Part shown: in pieces, positions 19,261 through 30,339 of the stretch
Numbering within the stretch: position 1 is the first letter of the stretch
Layout: each line of letters opens with the position of its first letter
Source: Vibrio neonatus
Lineage (GTDB): Bacteria; Pseudomonadota; Gammaproteobacteria; Enterobacterales; Vibrionaceae
DNA length: 64,000 bases
Assembly (NCBI RefSeq): GCF_024346975.1
Contig: NZ_AP024885.1
Location: 620,001 to 684,000, forward strand
Direction of reading: 5' to 3'
Notes under the pieces: model-generated
Told to the model about the DNA's origin: nothing
Databases searched by the model: none
Seen by the model: only the letters and a program-made list of their open reading frames with translations
Position numbers and translations under genes: made by a program

Positions 19261-19308
19261 GACGACTTAGTCATTAAGTCGCTTAGCTTTGTAAGTTAAA
19301 TGATTGTT

Positions 19309-19337
19309 CAGGCTTTGATTATGTCAAAGCCTGTTTT
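19309..19337 (+). terminator. Terminator after gmhB
   Basis: CAGGCTTTGA-TTATG-TCAAAGCCTG followed by TTTT. Confidence 0.9.
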
Positions 19338-19405
19338 GTATGTGCTTATATCTGACTACAGGTGTACATCTTTCGCTGAGCGGTGAGTACTTACCGTGAA
19401 CAATA

Positions 19406-20005
19406 CTATTGATAATGAACGGTATAGCGAGTGGGCTTATGGTTCATCCATAAAATCATATTGATAAAGACGGCGGCAACAATCGACCAAGCAATGAGCG
19501 TTAACGGAATAAAATACAGTGAGCAGATAAGAATAGTGACATCAAACAATAACTGACTCTTTCCAACCGACACGCCAAATTTATCCTGAATGACTAGGCA
19601 CAATACGTTTGATCCCCCCAAACTCGCTCGATGACGAAATAGCACTAATAAGCCGAGCCCAATACAGGTCCCGCCCGCAATAGCCGCAAAAATTGGGGAT
19701 AGAAATTCAAACTTCACTAAGTGATGTAGGTTATCGGCCATTATTGAGACCAAAGAAACACATATGACACTATTAATGGTGAAGCGTTTGCCTAATCGAA
19801 ACCAAGCTAGAAAATAAAAAGGGATATTGACCAAAAAGTACATGGTACCGAAGCTGAGGTCGATAAACTGGGTAAACAGTAAGCCTAACCCTGCTGTACC
19901 TCCCACGATCATTGATGATGACTTTAAAAAAAAGATCCCAATGGCAACCAACAAGGTGCCGGTAAAGATAGCTGCGCAATCTTCAAGAAAACTGTGTTTA
20001 TTCAT
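19406..20005 (-). CDS. YitT-family membrane protein
   Basis: 199 aa inner-membrane protein with five or six membrane segments. The N-terminal portion, including GTLLVAIGIFFLKSSSMIVGGTAGL, and the later RHRASLGGSNVLCLVIQDKFGVSVGKSQLLFD are typical of the YitT (DUF161) family, whose substrate is unknown. The start ATG at 20005 has GAGG about 9 bases upstream; a GTG at 20020 in the same frame is weaker. It lacks the C-terminal DUF2179 domain found in longer YitT proteins. Single gene, convergent with gmhB. Confidence 0.8.
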   Translation of the reverse strand: MNKHSFLEDCAAIFTGTLLVAIGIFFLKSSSMIVGGTAGLGLLFTQFIDLSFGTMYFLVNIPFYFLAWFRLGKRFTINSVICVSLVSIMADNLHHLVKFEFLSPIFAAIAGGTCIGLGLLVLFRHRASLGGSNVLCLVIQDKFGVSVGKSQLLFDVTILICSLYFIPLTLIAWSIVAAVFINMILWMNHKPTRYTVHYQ

Positions 20006-20092
20006 TGGAGTTAACCTCACAAAACCAGTCGCGAATAGTATAGGAAAAGTGCGCTTTATCGAATTGTTTCGGCAAAATTGTCGTTAACATCG

Positions 20093-20119
20093 TGTAATTT
20101 TTGATTTACACGGTGTAAA
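20093..20119. promoter_or_regulatory. TyrR-like box and overlapping palindrome
   Basis: TGTAAT-N6-TTTACA at 20093-20110 differs by one base from the TyrR consensus TGTAAA-N6-TTTACA. It overlaps a perfect palindrome TTTACAC-G-GTGTAAA at 20105-20119. It lies upstream of the YitT-family gene (-) and about 210 bp upstream of glyA (+). The regulator is a guess. Confidence 0.3.
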
Positions 20120-20256
20120 GTTGAAGGCCTCAAATAAAATATTCCCATATTAGACCTTTATTCTGTAGGAAAATTAGGTAAATATACCTATAAGAAACAG
20201 GGACAAAAAGAATTTGTGATACAAATTTATTTCGGTAAAATGCCGCCAATGCCGTG

Positions 20257-20272
20257 ACGAAAACGTTTGCGT
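20257..20272. promoter_or_regulatory. PurR box upstream of glyA
   Basis: ACGAAAACGTTTGCGT, the exact complement of the PurR consensus ACGCAAACGTTTTCGT, 58 bp before the glyA start. glyA is a known PurR target in E. coli. Confidence 0.9.
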
Positions 20273-20330
20273 TTAGTCATTGTATGGCTTTTTTAGCTAT
20301 TTACAGTTTAATCTGAGTCAGGAGATACAG

Positions 20331-21581
20331 ATGCTAAAGCGTGATATGAACATCGCTGATTACGATGCGGATCTATTTGCCGCTATTCAAGAAGAGACAG
20401 TGCGCCAAGAAGAGCACATTGAGCTTATCGCTTCAGAAAACTATACAAGCCCACGGGTAATGGAAGCACAGGGTTCACAGTTAACTAACAAATACGCCGA
20501 AGGTTATCCGGGCAAGCGTTACTACGGTGGCTGTGAGTATGTTGATAAAGTTGAAACTTTAGCTATCGAACGTGCGTGTGAATTGTTTGGTGCAGATTAC
20601 GCGAACGTTCAGCCACACTCTGGCTCACAAGCCAACAATGCTGTTTACATGGCGTTGCTAAATGCAGGTGATACTGTTCTAGGTATGAGCCTTGCACACG
20701 GCGGTCACTTAACTCACGGTTCTCCAGTTAACTTCTCTGGCAAGCTATACAACATCATCCCTTACGGTATTGATGAGAATGGTCAAATTGACTACGAAGA
20801 AATGGAAGCACTGGCTGTTGAACACAAGCCTAAGATGATCATCGGTGGCTTCTCTGCTTACTCACAAGTGTGTGATTGGGCGCGTATGCGTGAAATCGCT
20901 GACAAAGTGGACGCGTACTTCTTCGTTGATATGGCGCACGTTGCAGGTCTTATTGCAGCAGGTGTTTACCCTAACCCAGTTCCACATGCGCACGTTGTAA
21001 CAACTACAACGCATAAAACTTTAGCTGGCCCTCGTGGTGGTTTAATCCTTTCTAACGAAGGTGAAGCGCTGTACAAGAAACTGAATTCAGCGGTATTCCC
21101 TGGCGGTCAAGGTGGCCCTCTAATGCACGTTATCGCGGGTAAAGCGGTAGCCTTTAAAGAAGCATTAGAGCCAGAATTTAAAGATTACCAAGCTCGCGTT
21201 GTTGCTAACGCAAAAGCAATGGTTGCTGAGTTCTTAGCGCGTGGATACAACATTGTATCTGGCTCTACTGAGAACCACTTGTTCCTTGTTGATCTTATTG
21301 ATAAAGACATCACAGGTAAAGAAGCCGACGCCGCTCTAGGCTCTGCGAACATTACAGTGAACAAAAACTCTGTACCAAATGATCCTCGCAGCCCATTTGT
21401 AACATCGGGTATTCGTGTAGGTTCACCTTCAATCACTCGCCGCGGCTTCACTGAAGAAGACGCGAAAAACCTTGCGGGCTGGATGTGTGACATCCTAGAC
21501 AACCTAGGTGATGAGTCAGTTATTGAAGCAACTAAAGCGAAAGTACTAGAGATTTGTAAGCGTAAACCTGTTTACGCATAA
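20331..21581 (+). CDS. glyA: Serine hydroxymethyltransferase
   Basis: PLP enzyme that converts serine and tetrahydrofolate to glycine and methylene-tetrahydrofolate, the main source of one-carbon units. 416 aa from ATG 20331, chosen because AGGAG lies 6 bases upstream and the length fits. The PLP lysine is in [15 protein letters not shown] near 230; N-terminal IASENYTS and [13 protein letters not shown] are typical. Regulated by the PurR box above. Followed by its own terminator. Confidence 0.98.
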   Translation: MLKRDMNIADYDADLFAAIQEETVRQEEHIELIASENYTSPRVMEAQGSQLTNKYAEGYPGKRYYGGCEYVDKVETLAIERACELFGADYANVQPHSGSQANNAVYMALLNAGDTVLGMSLAHGGHLTHGSPVNFSGKLYNIIPYGIDENGQIDYEEMEALAVEHKPKMIIGGFSAYSQVCDWARMREIADKVDAYFFVDMAHVAGLIAAGVYPNPVPHAHVVTTTTHKTLAGPRGGLILSNEGEALYKKLNSAVFPGGQGGPLMHVIAGKAVAFKEALEPEFKDYQARVVANAKAMVAEFLARGYNIVSGSTENHLFLVDLIDKDITGKEADAALGSANITVNKNSVPNDPRSPFVTSGIRVGSPSITRRGFTEEDAKNLAGWMCDILDNLGDESVIEATKAKVLEICKRKPVYA

Positions 21582-21605
21582 CAGACAAAACGATAGTGAA
21601 AACGA

Positions 21606-21635
21606 AAGCGAGCCTTTGACGGTTCGCTTTTTTAT
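21606..21635 (+). terminator. Terminator after glyA
   Basis: AAGCGAGCC / GGTTCGCTT hairpin with one mismatch followed by six T. Confidence 0.85.
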
Positions 21636-21653
21636 TGCGAGCAAAATAACGAC

Positions 21654-22145
21654 TTAGCTTTCTAGGTAGATCATAAACAAGCGCGCATCGAGCTCAAGTT
21701 GGTGATAGTTCGGTTCCATATGACAGCACAAAGCGTAAAACGCTTTGTTGTGCTCTTTTTCTTTGAGGTGCGCCAGTTCGTGCACGATCAACATACGCAA
21801 TAAAGGCTCAGGCGCATTTTTAAATACGCTAGCAATACGAATTTCGTTCTTAGATTTTACTTTACTGCCTTGTACCCGTTGTACATAAGAGTGCAAACCC
21901 AGCGCATTGTTGATGAGATGAATTTTGTTGTCATAGATAACTTTACTCAGCGGCGCTGTTTTCTTTAAAAAACGGTTTTTAATCTGCATGGTGTACTCAA
22001 ACAGGGCTTTTTCATGTTTGATACTATGTTGGGTAGGGTAGCGCTGCTCAAACCATTTTTTGAGATTGCCTGACTCGATTAGTTGGCTAACAGGCGTCAC
22101 TATATGTTCGGGATAACCTTGAACATATCGAAGTAAAGGGTTCAT
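21654..22145 (-). CDS. YgjP-like zinc metalloprotein (WLM/DUF45 fold)
   Basis: 163 aa. It aligns along its length with E. coli YgjP: LRYVQGYPEHI at the start, YDNKIHLINNALGLHSYVQRVQG in the middle and the zinc site HELAHLKEKEHNKAFY (HExxH plus a third His) near residue 120. The family is metallopeptidase-like; E. coli YgjP has been annotated as a UTP pyrophosphatase, and I cannot tell which activity applies. Convergent with glyA. It marks the left limit of the conserved region before the accessory segment. Confidence 0.85.
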   Translation of the reverse strand: MNPLLRYVQGYPEHIVTPVSQLIESGNLKKWFEQRYPTQHSIKHEKALFEYTMQIKNRFLKKTAPLSKVIYDNKIHLINNALGLHSYVQRVQGSKVKSKNEIRIASVFKNAPEPLLRMLIVHELAHLKEKEHNKAFYALCCHMEPNYHQLELDARLFMIYLES

Positions 22146-22464
22146 CGTATTCCAATTAAAAGGCTAGAAGTGCTTTATTTTACCTGATTTTGTTACATGG
22201 CAAATAAAAAACGTATCCACTTCATACAAGGTATTGCGCTTTTGTGGTGCTTTAACCGAGTAATTGCGCTCAAAACGCCTTAATGTATAGTCATCAGACT
22301 CATTGAGGCGTTGCTTTCTCGGACGGATATTTGTTCTAAGTCCCACTCTTCGGTACAGCTTTCTAACACGTTATTGGATAGAAACGTTTTAGGTGTGCTG
22401 CTCTAAACCATTTCGTTCTGATTAGAAAAAGTATCTTGAAAGCTTAAACGTTTGTTAGGTGTTT
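22146..22464. other. Gap between ygjP-like gene and the disrupted gene
   Basis: 319 bp with no gene I can support. One open frame of 60 codons on the minus strand (22164-22346) has no recognisable family or ribosome site. No clear repeat or terminator. Confidence 0.5.
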
Positions 22465-23637
22465 TTAGCGGTACTCTTGTTTCAATCTAGCCACTCTGTT
22501 TATCTTAGATAAGAGCGATACATTACGTTCACTTTGATCATTTTTCTGAGTTTTGTCTTCAATGAACTCGGAAAACTCTTTCACAGCAGGAAATTTATCA
22601 ATAGCCTTTTGCGTACCAGCCTTAATCAGCTTTGAGCCAGTGGCAAAAAATGGAACCACTAGCCCCATTGCATCTTCTCCTAGATCTAATGCATGCTTAG
22701 ATACATCTTTACTAGACAAAGCCCTAGAAACTTCAGAGTTATAATGCGAAATGCGCTCACTACGCTCCTCAGTATTGAGGCCATGCAACTCGGAGAATAA
22801 TGAGTTCATTCCTGAGCGTATAACTGAGCTTGAAATTTCACGTTCAAATTCAGTTACAGGAATATAACTATTGATATCAAAGCTGGAAATAAGATCAATT
22901 GTACGATTATTCGACTTCCAAGGTGGAATACCAGTAGAAGAAGTAAGCTCAGGTATACTGTCTATAGTTGCTGATTTATAGAAGTTAAGCATTGCCCCCA
23001 TAGTTGCAACAAACGGGTGATCGGTATATTTACTATCATTGGTAAAGAAAGGGAAATATGTAGAATCCAAAGCATGCGCCAAATGGATCTGGTCACTACT
23101 AGCCATAAATTCAAATGCAATCTTATCATTGCCCATCTCTTTAAAAATACCCGAAATAGGGTTATTTACCCCATAAGAAGCAATTCCTTTCACACCAGCT
23201 TGATGAAGAGTCGAAAAACTATTCCTCAATGCAAATTTTGGCCATAACATTAGTTTGGACAATAAAGTTTGGTTTATCCCTGTAAGGGCAGAAAGTTCCT
23301 TAATAAACCTAGTAAGGTTTAATTCTGAAGCTGCGTGATTAATTATATATGATTGATTCATAGATACTAAATCGATAGCATTCAATGCAGCTAGTGCTCG
23401 CCTACTTACAACCGAACTTGGGCAAGTTTGATATGCCTCATTTAAAAAGCCATAGTCCAACCTAGACTCAGGCTGCGTATTAACAATTTTCAGTCTACCG
23501 CGCTGTATTAACTGTAAAAGCTCGTCTCGAGAAATCATTTGTTCAGTAAGAAAGTCTGACATTCGCTCCTGCAACGGTAGCTCGCAATAAACAATATCGT
23601 ACAACAATAGATGATTTCTAAGGTTGGCATTTTGAAA
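22465..23637 (-). pseudogene. C-terminal part of an unknown gene split by IS256
   Basis: Downstream part of a gene cut by the insertion sequence at 23638. The frame is open from the insertion point to the stop at 22465 (about 390 codons). It could start independently only at weak internal codons such as TTG 23607 or ATG further in. No family recognised: the sequence is mostly helical and polar, with a short hydrophobic patch near the end (MGLVVPFFATGSKLI) and a basic C-terminus. Joined to the part at 24943-25730 after removal of the element and one target copy, the frame is continuous and encodes about 650 aa. The base composition looks more A/T-rich than the flanking core genes (not measured). 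Confidence 0.75.
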
Positions 23638-24942
23638 GAGACTGTCCTAAATTCTGTGTAATTGCCTAAACTAAGCCTTAAAGGCTAAGGATAGGCAATA
23701 TGAATAAGAAAGAACTTGAAGCTTTCGCTAAGGAAGCTGCTAAAGGAATTAAAACTCCTGAAGACTTAACTGAGTTCAGCCAAATGCTGAAGAAAATAAC
23801 GGTTGAGGCTGCTCTCAATGCAGAGATGGATGCGCACCTTGGCTACGAAAAACATAAGCCCTCTAAGTCTAATAATTACCGCAATGGCAAGAGCAGTAAA
23901 CGCGTAAAAACCGAAGATGGAGAGTTTGAACTTGATACTCCTCGGGATCGCCTTGGCTCGTTTGAACCTAAACTGGTCAAAAAACACCAATCACGATTTA
24001 CCTCTATGGATGACAAAATCTTGTGGCTCTATGCCCAAGGAATGAGTACTCGCGATATCGTCAATGCTTTCGATGAATGGTATGGCGCAGATATATCACC
24101 TAGCCTCGTATCACGAGTGACAAATGCGGTAATAGAAGAAATAGTTGAGTGGCAATCTAGGCCACTTGACGCCATTTATCCCATCGTTTATCTCGATTGT
24201 ATTGTGGTCAAGATCCGCCAAGACAAACGTATTATCAATAAGTCGGTCTTCCTCGCTCTAGGTATTAACACTGATGGTCAGAAAGAACTCATGGGCATGT
24301 GGATAGCAGAAAACGAGGGCGCTAAATTTTGGTTGAGTGTTTTAACTGAGCTCAATCAACGTGGTGTTGAAGACATTCTTATTGCTTGTGTGGATGGATT
24401 AAAGGGGTTTCCCGATGCCATCAACACGGTTTTCCCCCAAACGCATATTCAGCTGTGTATCGTCCATATGGTACGAAACTCATTAAAGTATGTGTCATGG
24501 AAAGATTATAAGGCCGTCACAGCTGACCTAAAGCGTGTGTATCGCTCAGCTACAGAAGATGAGGCTTTACTTGAGCTAGAGCGCTTTGGCGAAGCCTGGG
24601 ATAGTCAATATCCACAAATCTCCAAGTCCTGGCGCAATCATTGGCAGAACCTCAACACGCTGTTCAACTACCCTGAAGATATTCGTAGAGCTATCTACAC
24701 AACTAATGCTATTGAATCTCTCAACAGCGTGATACGTAAAGCACTAAAAAAACGAAAGATCTTCCCAAACGATGAGGCTGCAACAAAAATGGTATACCTA
24801 GCGATCAAAGACGCCAGCAAGAAATGGACGATGCCCATTCAAAACTGGCGTCAGGCTATGAGTCGGTTTATTATCGAGTTCGAGGAACGTCTCGAAAAGC
24901 ACATTAACTAAATGGCAATTACACAGAATCTGTTACAGCCTC
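23638..24942 (+). mobile_element. IS256-family insertion sequence (1305 bp)
   Basis: Complete element bounded by imperfect inverted repeats of about 29 bases: GAGACTGTCC... on the left and the complement of GAGGCTGTAA... on the right, both ending inward in ATTCTGTGTAATTGCC. It is flanked by a perfect 8-bp direct repeat TTTTGAAA (23630-23637 and 24943-24950), the target duplication size usual for IS256. It carries one intact transposase gene. Intact ends, duplication and gene point to recent insertion. Confidence 0.95.
23700..24911 (+). CDS. IS256-family (Mutator type) transposase
   Basis: 403 aa DDE transposase. The N-terminal DNA-binding part includes AEMDAHLGYEKH; then LDTPRDRLGSFEP. The catalytic residues can be read as Asp in PIVYLDCIVVKI (about 160), Asp in IACVDGLKGFPDAI (about 228, followed by the family motif CIVHMVRNSLKYV) and Glu in TTNAIESLNSVIRKA (about 338). 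Full length with no frameshift, so probably active. It starts 62 bp inside the left end. Confidence 0.95.
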   Translation: MNKKELEAFAKEAAKGIKTPEDLTEFSQMLKKITVEAALNAEMDAHLGYEKHKPSKSNNYRNGKSSKRVKTEDGEFELDTPRDRLGSFEPKLVKKHQSRFTSMDDKILWLYAQGMSTRDIVNAFDEWYGADISPSLVSRVTNAVIEEIVEWQSRPLDAIYPIVYLDCIVVKIRQDKRIINKSVFLALGINTDGQKELMGMWIAENEGAKFWLSVLTELNQRGVEDILIACVDGLKGFPDAINTVFPQTHIQLCIVHMVRNSLKYVSWKDYKAVTADLKRVYRSATEDEALLELERFGEAWDSQYPQISKSWRNHWQNLNTLFNYPEDIRRAIYTTNAIESLNSVIRKALKKRKIFPNDEAATKMVYLAIKDASKKWTMPIQNWRQAMSRFIIEFEERLEKHIN

Positions 24943-25730
24943 TTTTGAAACAATGAAAAGTTAACTAAGCAACTTGTTTTATTACTATCGTAAAAATACA
25001 AATCGTCTTTCTTAAAACTCCCATCATAGAATGCTTCAACATTTTTAAACCATAGATTTTCATCTCTTTCTAGAAAATCACAGTTCAAATGAGCTTGTGA
25101 GCGAGATGAGGTAATAGAAAAAACCTCATTTTCTGGAGTGATTTCTAGAGGGGCATTCCCTCCACCTACAACAAGAAACTTAAATGGATACCCCAATTTT
25201 TCTAAATGAGCTTCAAGCTCATTTATTTTCTCAGAAGACGCATTACCTTTTAGTGTAATCGTAGTTGTTTGTTCATTGTGATCGGTATCGATTCCCGTAA
25301 CGACATAGCTTTTACTCAAACAAGATATATGATTATATATGTCGAAACGTGTTAAAGGAAAACCCTCAAAATTACTTGGAATTTGGCTATCCGATATTTG
25401 TTTTAGCTCATATTCAAACTGCTGAGGAACTAATTGTTCAAGAAGCACAGGAGCTGTTATATAACGAATTGACTGATCAAACTCTTTAGACAGCTCTTCA
25501 AAGTTGTCTACTTCATCAGTTAAAACGATGGAATAACGGTATGTATCCACTTTAAATATTCGCGTATTGATATTTGGATACTTTGCGCGAAAATGTAAAT
25601 CGATTCTTCGACACCAGCTATCATGTTGTACTAACACGTAAATCTCCCATATGTTTCCATCGACACCTAACATTCTTAATAACAGGTCCGCTCGTTTTGC
25701 CGCTTGCCTAGCTTGCATTAAAGCTACCAT
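24933..25730 (-). pseudogene. N-terminal part of the unknown gene split by IS256
   Basis: Upstream part of the disrupted gene. 262 codons come from the original gene (25730 to 24943); the frame then runs three codons into the right inverted repeat and stops at TAA 24933. In the rebuilt gene the reading passes from NFSLFQ straight into NANLRNHLLLYD. No domain recognised: a basic N-terminal helix (QARQAAKRADLLLRML), then alternating beta/alpha sequence. The truncated protein could still be made. The start ATG 25730 has only a weak GGG upstream; ATG 25718 is an alternative. Confidence 0.7.
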
Positions 25731-26141
25731 AACCCATTGAAATATAATGTATATACTTCACATTTCGCATTCTTTTTTTACATAAAAACGAGCGTGCGTG
25801 TTATCACTTTTTAACAATGCGCGTTATCTTAGGAAGATAAACACTAATCCTATGATTAACAATCACTTATTAAATCTTGTGTCGGCAAAGCGAGACTGGG
25901 CTCTTGGCAAAACAAGCTATTTTCATACTCAACCCGAGTTCAATCCCAATAAACTGTATAAATTCACAAGAGTTGAATTCTAGATCGCCGAGCAAACTTG
26001 GTCATATAGTTGGATGGTTTGGCATAAGGAAAAGTAAGTCAAATGCCAAGTAGAATGTTGTGCAGAAAAACTAACTTAAAACATAAAGGGCAAAGATAAG
26101 TTAGCGCTAGTCGCCCCAACACGTCTCTGAATAAAAGTGAG
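25731..26141. other. Gap between the disrupted gene and the IS3 element
   Basis: 411 bp, A/T-rich. A 61-codon open frame on the plus strand (25798-25983) has no recognisable family, and no ribosome site, so I leave it out. The promoter of the disrupted gene should lie near 25740-25790. Nothing else recognised. Confidence 0.5.
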
Positions 26142-26149
26142 TGTAGTGG

Positions 26150-27309
<1,160 letters not shown>

Positions 27310-27439
27310 TGAACACCTCATTAATTGTGGTGACTTTACCACCTAATTGGGTGTCCGGGATCATTAAACCACTACAGAGTTTGCTAACATCCTCTATCTG
27401 TAGTTAAAAAGAACAAACTTAAAAACTTACAGAGGACTA

Positions 27440-27465
27440 AAAAGGAACTCCTACGAGTTCCTTTT
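27440..27465. terminator. Bidirectional terminator-like hairpin
   Basis: AAAAGGAACTC-CTAC-GAGTTCCTTTT. It lies 71 bp past the stop of the minus-strand lipoprotein gene and probably ends its transcript. Confidence 0.75.
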
Positions 27466-27535
27466 GGTATGAGCACCACCAAAGCACAATGCCTTGCACT
27501 TCATGGTCTTTCTTATATCTGTTAAACCAAGCTAA

Positions 27536-27865
27536 TTATTGGTTTTTATTGATACTCAGTTGAGTTCCTGATTTGCAACGGAAAGTATAGTATCGGCGGC
27601 TTTCATTGAACTTTGACAGCCCTTCACCGGAACAATAATCCACGTTAATGTCGCGCATTATTTCTAATGTTTGCTGGTTATTTAAAGCAAACTTGGAGCC
27701 ATCGGCGCAGATGATGCGCACTTTACCATCATCGCTGACAGAGTAGAGTGAAACTTCGGTGTTACATAATTCAAATGAAGCATCTAAATAATTGTCTTCT
27801 TGTGTGTTTTTATCGGCACAACCCCAAACAAACAGAGCTAACACGGCGCATACTATGAGTCGCAT
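27536..27865 (-). CDS. Small predicted lipoprotein, unknown function
   Basis: 109 aa. The signal peptide (residues 1-15) ends in WGC (Cys16). The lipobox FVWGC is unusual, as tryptophan at -2 is rare, so lipidation is likely but not certain. The mature part has four more cysteines (LCNTE, IICADG, DYCSGE, FRCKSG), which could form two disulfides in the periplasm, and reads as a short beta-rich domain. No family recognised. Between the IS3 element and lipA, on the same strand as lipA. Confidence 0.7.
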   Translation of the reverse strand: MRLIVCAVLALFVWGCADKNTQEDNYLDASFELCNTEVSLYSVSDDGKVRIICADGSKFALNNQQTLEIMRDINVDYCSGEGLSKFNESRRYYTFRCKSGTQLSINKNQ

Positions 27866-28029
27866 GAAACGACCTCCCTTATAAAATTAAGCATTCCTTT
27901 ACGGTATCTTAGCCCTTAATTGACCATCTTAGCGTAGACAAACGCGTGCTAACGGTGTTTTTCTGGCGCTATTTCTGCTCAGTTAATGACGGAGATTGTT
28001 ATAAGCATAATTGGGATACTCCAGAAAGC

Positions 28030-28056
28030 AAAAAAGCACTCGAATTGAGTGCTTTT
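28030..28056 (-). terminator. Terminator after lipA
   Basis: AAAAGCACTC-GAATT-GAGTGCTTTT; on the minus strand it is followed by a T-run. It is 67 bp beyond the lipA stop. Confidence 0.88.
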
Positions 28057-28122
28057 GTCACTTGTTGCCTGACAAGTCATAGACGTAATTGTTCAGGCAA
28101 TAGTTTGCGCAGTAGAAAAGAG

Positions 28123-29088
28123 TTACTTAACTTCTTCGCCTTTTGCTTGCATATCAGCATGGTACGATGAACGTACAAATGGGCCACAAGCGGCGTGGGT
28201 AAAGCCTAGTTCAAGCGCAATTTCTTTTAGCTCATCAAACTCTGCTGGTGGCACGTAACGCTCAACCGGAAGGTGATGGCGGCTTGGTGCAAGGTATTGA
28301 CCTAGAGTAAGCATAGTGACGCCGTGCGCTCTAAGATCTTTAAGCACTTCAACGATCTCTTCTTTGGTTTCACCCAGTCCCATCATCAGTCCCGACTTAG
28401 TAGGAACATCTGGATGTTGCTGTTTGAATTTTTGTAGCAATTCTAAAGACCACTTGTAGTTAGCCCCAGGGCGAACTCGACGATACAGGCGTGGCGCTGT
28501 TTCAAGGTTGTGGTTGAACACATCAGGTGGGTTCAGTTTTAGCTCATCCAGTGCCTTATCCATACGACCGCGGAAATCAGGAACCAGAGTTTCAATACGA
28601 ATATGTGGGCTAAGTTTGCGGATTTCAGCATTACAATCAGCAAAGTGTTTCGCACCACCATCACGTAGATCATCGCGATCTACAGAGGTAATAACCACGT
28701 ACTTAAGCTTCATATCTTTGATAGTTTGAGCAAGTCTTTGTGGCTCATTGGCTTCAGGTGTTACCGGACGACCATGGGCAACATCACAGAAAGGACAACG
28801 ACGAGTACAGATTGCACCCAAAATCATAAAGGTAGCAGTACCGTGGTTAAAACATTCAGCTAAGTTCGGGCATGAAGCCTCTTCACAAACTGAGTTCAAA
28901 TTGTTTTTACGCATTGCAGACTTAATGTCTTGGATACGTTGACTATCGGCAGGTAGTTTGATCTTCATCCATTCAGGTTTGCGGAGCACTTCACTGCGCT
29001 CAACAGGTACTGTCTTGGTTGGGATCAGTGCCATTTTGTCTGCGTCACGGTATTTAACGCCTTTTTCCATTTGAATTGGTTTACTCAT
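28123..29088 (-). CDS. lipA: Lipoyl synthase
   Basis: Radical SAM enzyme, 321 aa, that inserts two sulfurs into protein-bound octanoate. The auxiliary cluster motif is [12 protein letters not shown] (about residues 70-81), the radical SAM motif CTRRCPFC (about 97-104), and the last cluster ligand is in the C-terminal RSSYHA. Its start lies within the end of lipB (8-bp overlap), so the two steps of lipoate synthesis are coupled. Cytoplasmic. Confidence 0.97.
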   Translation of the reverse strand: MSKPIQMEKGVKYRDADKMALIPTKTVPVERSEVLRKPEWMKIKLPADSQRIQDIKSAMRKNNLNSVCEEASCPNLAECFNHGTATFMILGAICTRRCPFCDVAHGRPVTPEANEPQRLAQTIKDMKLKYVVITSVDRDDLRDGGAKHFADCNAEIRKLSPHIRIETLVPDFRGRMDKALDELKLNPPDVFNHNLETAPRLYRRVRPGANYKWSLELLQKFKQQHPDVPTKSGLMMGLGETKEEIVEVLKDLRAHGVTMLTLGQYLAPSRHHLPVERYVPPAEFDELKEIALELGFTHAACGPFVRSSYHADMQAKGEEVK

Positions 29089-29794
29089 CGCTTTCTGCCA
29101 TTTCTATTACGTCTGTGTACCCTAGTAGGACGCTGAGTTCCTTTACTAGAATACTTTGAATATTTGTACGTTGCTCTTCGGTGGTGAAGTCAGCAACCTG
29201 AGCCATTTCCAAGCCCGCATAACCACATGGATTAATGCGTAGGAAAGGAGAGAGATCCATATCGATATTTAAAGCAAGCCCATGGAAGGAGCAACCTTTA
29301 CGGATCCTCAGTCCAAGTGAACAGATTTTCTTGCCGTCAACATAGACACCCGGCGCATCAGGACGAGCCGCAGACTGTATACCTAGCTTGGCTAGGGTCT
29401 GTATCACGATATCTTCAATATGTGTAACGAGTTTCCTCACACCTAAATTACGTCGACGTAGATTGAGTAGGAAATACACCACCATTTGACCGGGACCATG
29501 GTAGGTCACTTGTCCGCCACGATCACTTTTTACAACAGGGATGTCACCAGTATTGAGGAGGTGCTCCTCTTTACCTGCTTGACCTTGTGTAAAGACTGGG
29601 TTGTGTTCAACAATCCAAACCTGATCAACCGTATTTTCGTCACGTTCATCGGTAAATTGGTGCATTCGATCAAATACTGGCTCGTAGTCTTGACGGCCAA
29701 GATGGTGAATTTCCAATCGGTTTACCAATGAGAATGGCGTGGTAGTTTCTTGTTTTGCTATGTCGCTAGGCAATTCGTTATTTCCCTGAACCAT
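29081..29794 (-). CDS. lipB: Octanoyl-ACP:protein N-octanoyltransferase
   Basis: 237 aa, first step of lipoate synthesis: moves octanoate from acyl-carrier protein to lipoyl domains. Landmarks are [12 protein letters not shown] (near residue 90), the catalytic lysine in [19 protein letters not shown] (near 153) and the catalytic cysteine in INPCGYAGL (near 187). About 20 residues longer at the N-terminus than E. coli LipB. The upstream ybeD is on the same strand, 156 bp away. Confidence 0.96.
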   Translation of the reverse strand: MVQGNNELPSDIAKQETTTPFSLVNRLEIHHLGRQDYEPVFDRMHQFTDERDENTVDQVWIVEHNPVFTQGQAGKEEHLLNTGDIPVVKSDRGGQVTYHGPGQMVVYFLLNLRRRNLGVRKLVTHIEDIVIQTLAKLGIQSAARPDAPGVYVDGKKICSLGLRIRKGCSFHGLALNIDMDLSPFLRINPCGYAGLEMAQVADFTTEEQRTNIQSILVKELSVLLGYTDVIEMAESDE

Positions 29795-29950
29795 CTATAT
29801 CGATGTAGGCACATTACTAGCAAGTTGCTGCTATTTCTACTAGAAAAAGAGGATCTTGCTATATTTGTATGATTAAAGACCTGACTCAGATAAGTATCAC
29901 TTAAAGATCAATAGCTTAGATATCGGTCAATAATAAGCTGTTAACTACTA

Positions 29951-30220
29951 CTAAAGGACTACGCGTACGATTTCGATATCACTCAGCTCTTTATATAGGA
30001 TTTCAACTTGTTCAATTGAAGTAGCAGTGATCGTTACAGAAATAGCGTTGTAAGTGCCTTTACCACTTGGCGTGATTGAAGGGCTGTAGTTGCCAGGAGC
30101 ATGACGTTGGATAACTTCCAGCACTAGGTCTGGCAGTTCTGGTTTAGCATAACCCATTACTTTATAGGTAAATTTACACGGAAATTCCAACAGGTCTTTC
30201 AGTTTTGGCTGCTCTTGCAT
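29951..30220 (-). CDS. ybeD: YbeD family protein (DUF493)
   Basis: 89 aa from ATG 30220, chosen because GGAG lies 7 bases upstream and the family length is 87; a longer in-frame opening to 30271 has no support. [16 protein letters not shown] and the compact ferredoxin-like fold sequence are typical of DUF493. Function unknown, though it is very often found between dacA and lipB, as here. Confidence 0.93.
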   Translation of the reverse strand: MQEQPKLKDLLEFPCKFTYKVMGYAKPELPDLVLEVIQRHAPGNYSPSITPSGKGTYNAISVTITATSIEQVEILYKELSDIEIVRVVL

Positions 30221-30339
30221 GGTTGCGACTCCAAATGAAAATGGTGTGAAAGGGTCATTCAAGGCGCGCATGTTACTTTGAATGAGCTAAAAACTCAATA
30301 TGAGGTCGGGTTGGCTACATATCAAGCTAGCATCCAATA

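Noticed and set aside
22164..22346. 60-codon open frame on the minus strand between the ygjP-like and disrupted genes
   Set aside because: No recognisable family, no ribosome site, and length within chance expectation.
22438..22460. GTTAGGT resembling the core site of an integron attC recombination site
   Set aside because: No partner RYYYAAC site at a suitable distance, no palindromic body and no integrase gene nearby.
24933..25730. Treating 24933-25730 and 22465-23607 as two independent intact genes
   Set aside because: The stop of the first lies inside the IS inverted repeat, and the frames join exactly when the element is removed.
25798..25983. 61-codon open frame on the plus strand beside the disrupted gene
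   Set aside because: No ribosome site and no family likeness; A/T-rich DNA easily gives such frames.
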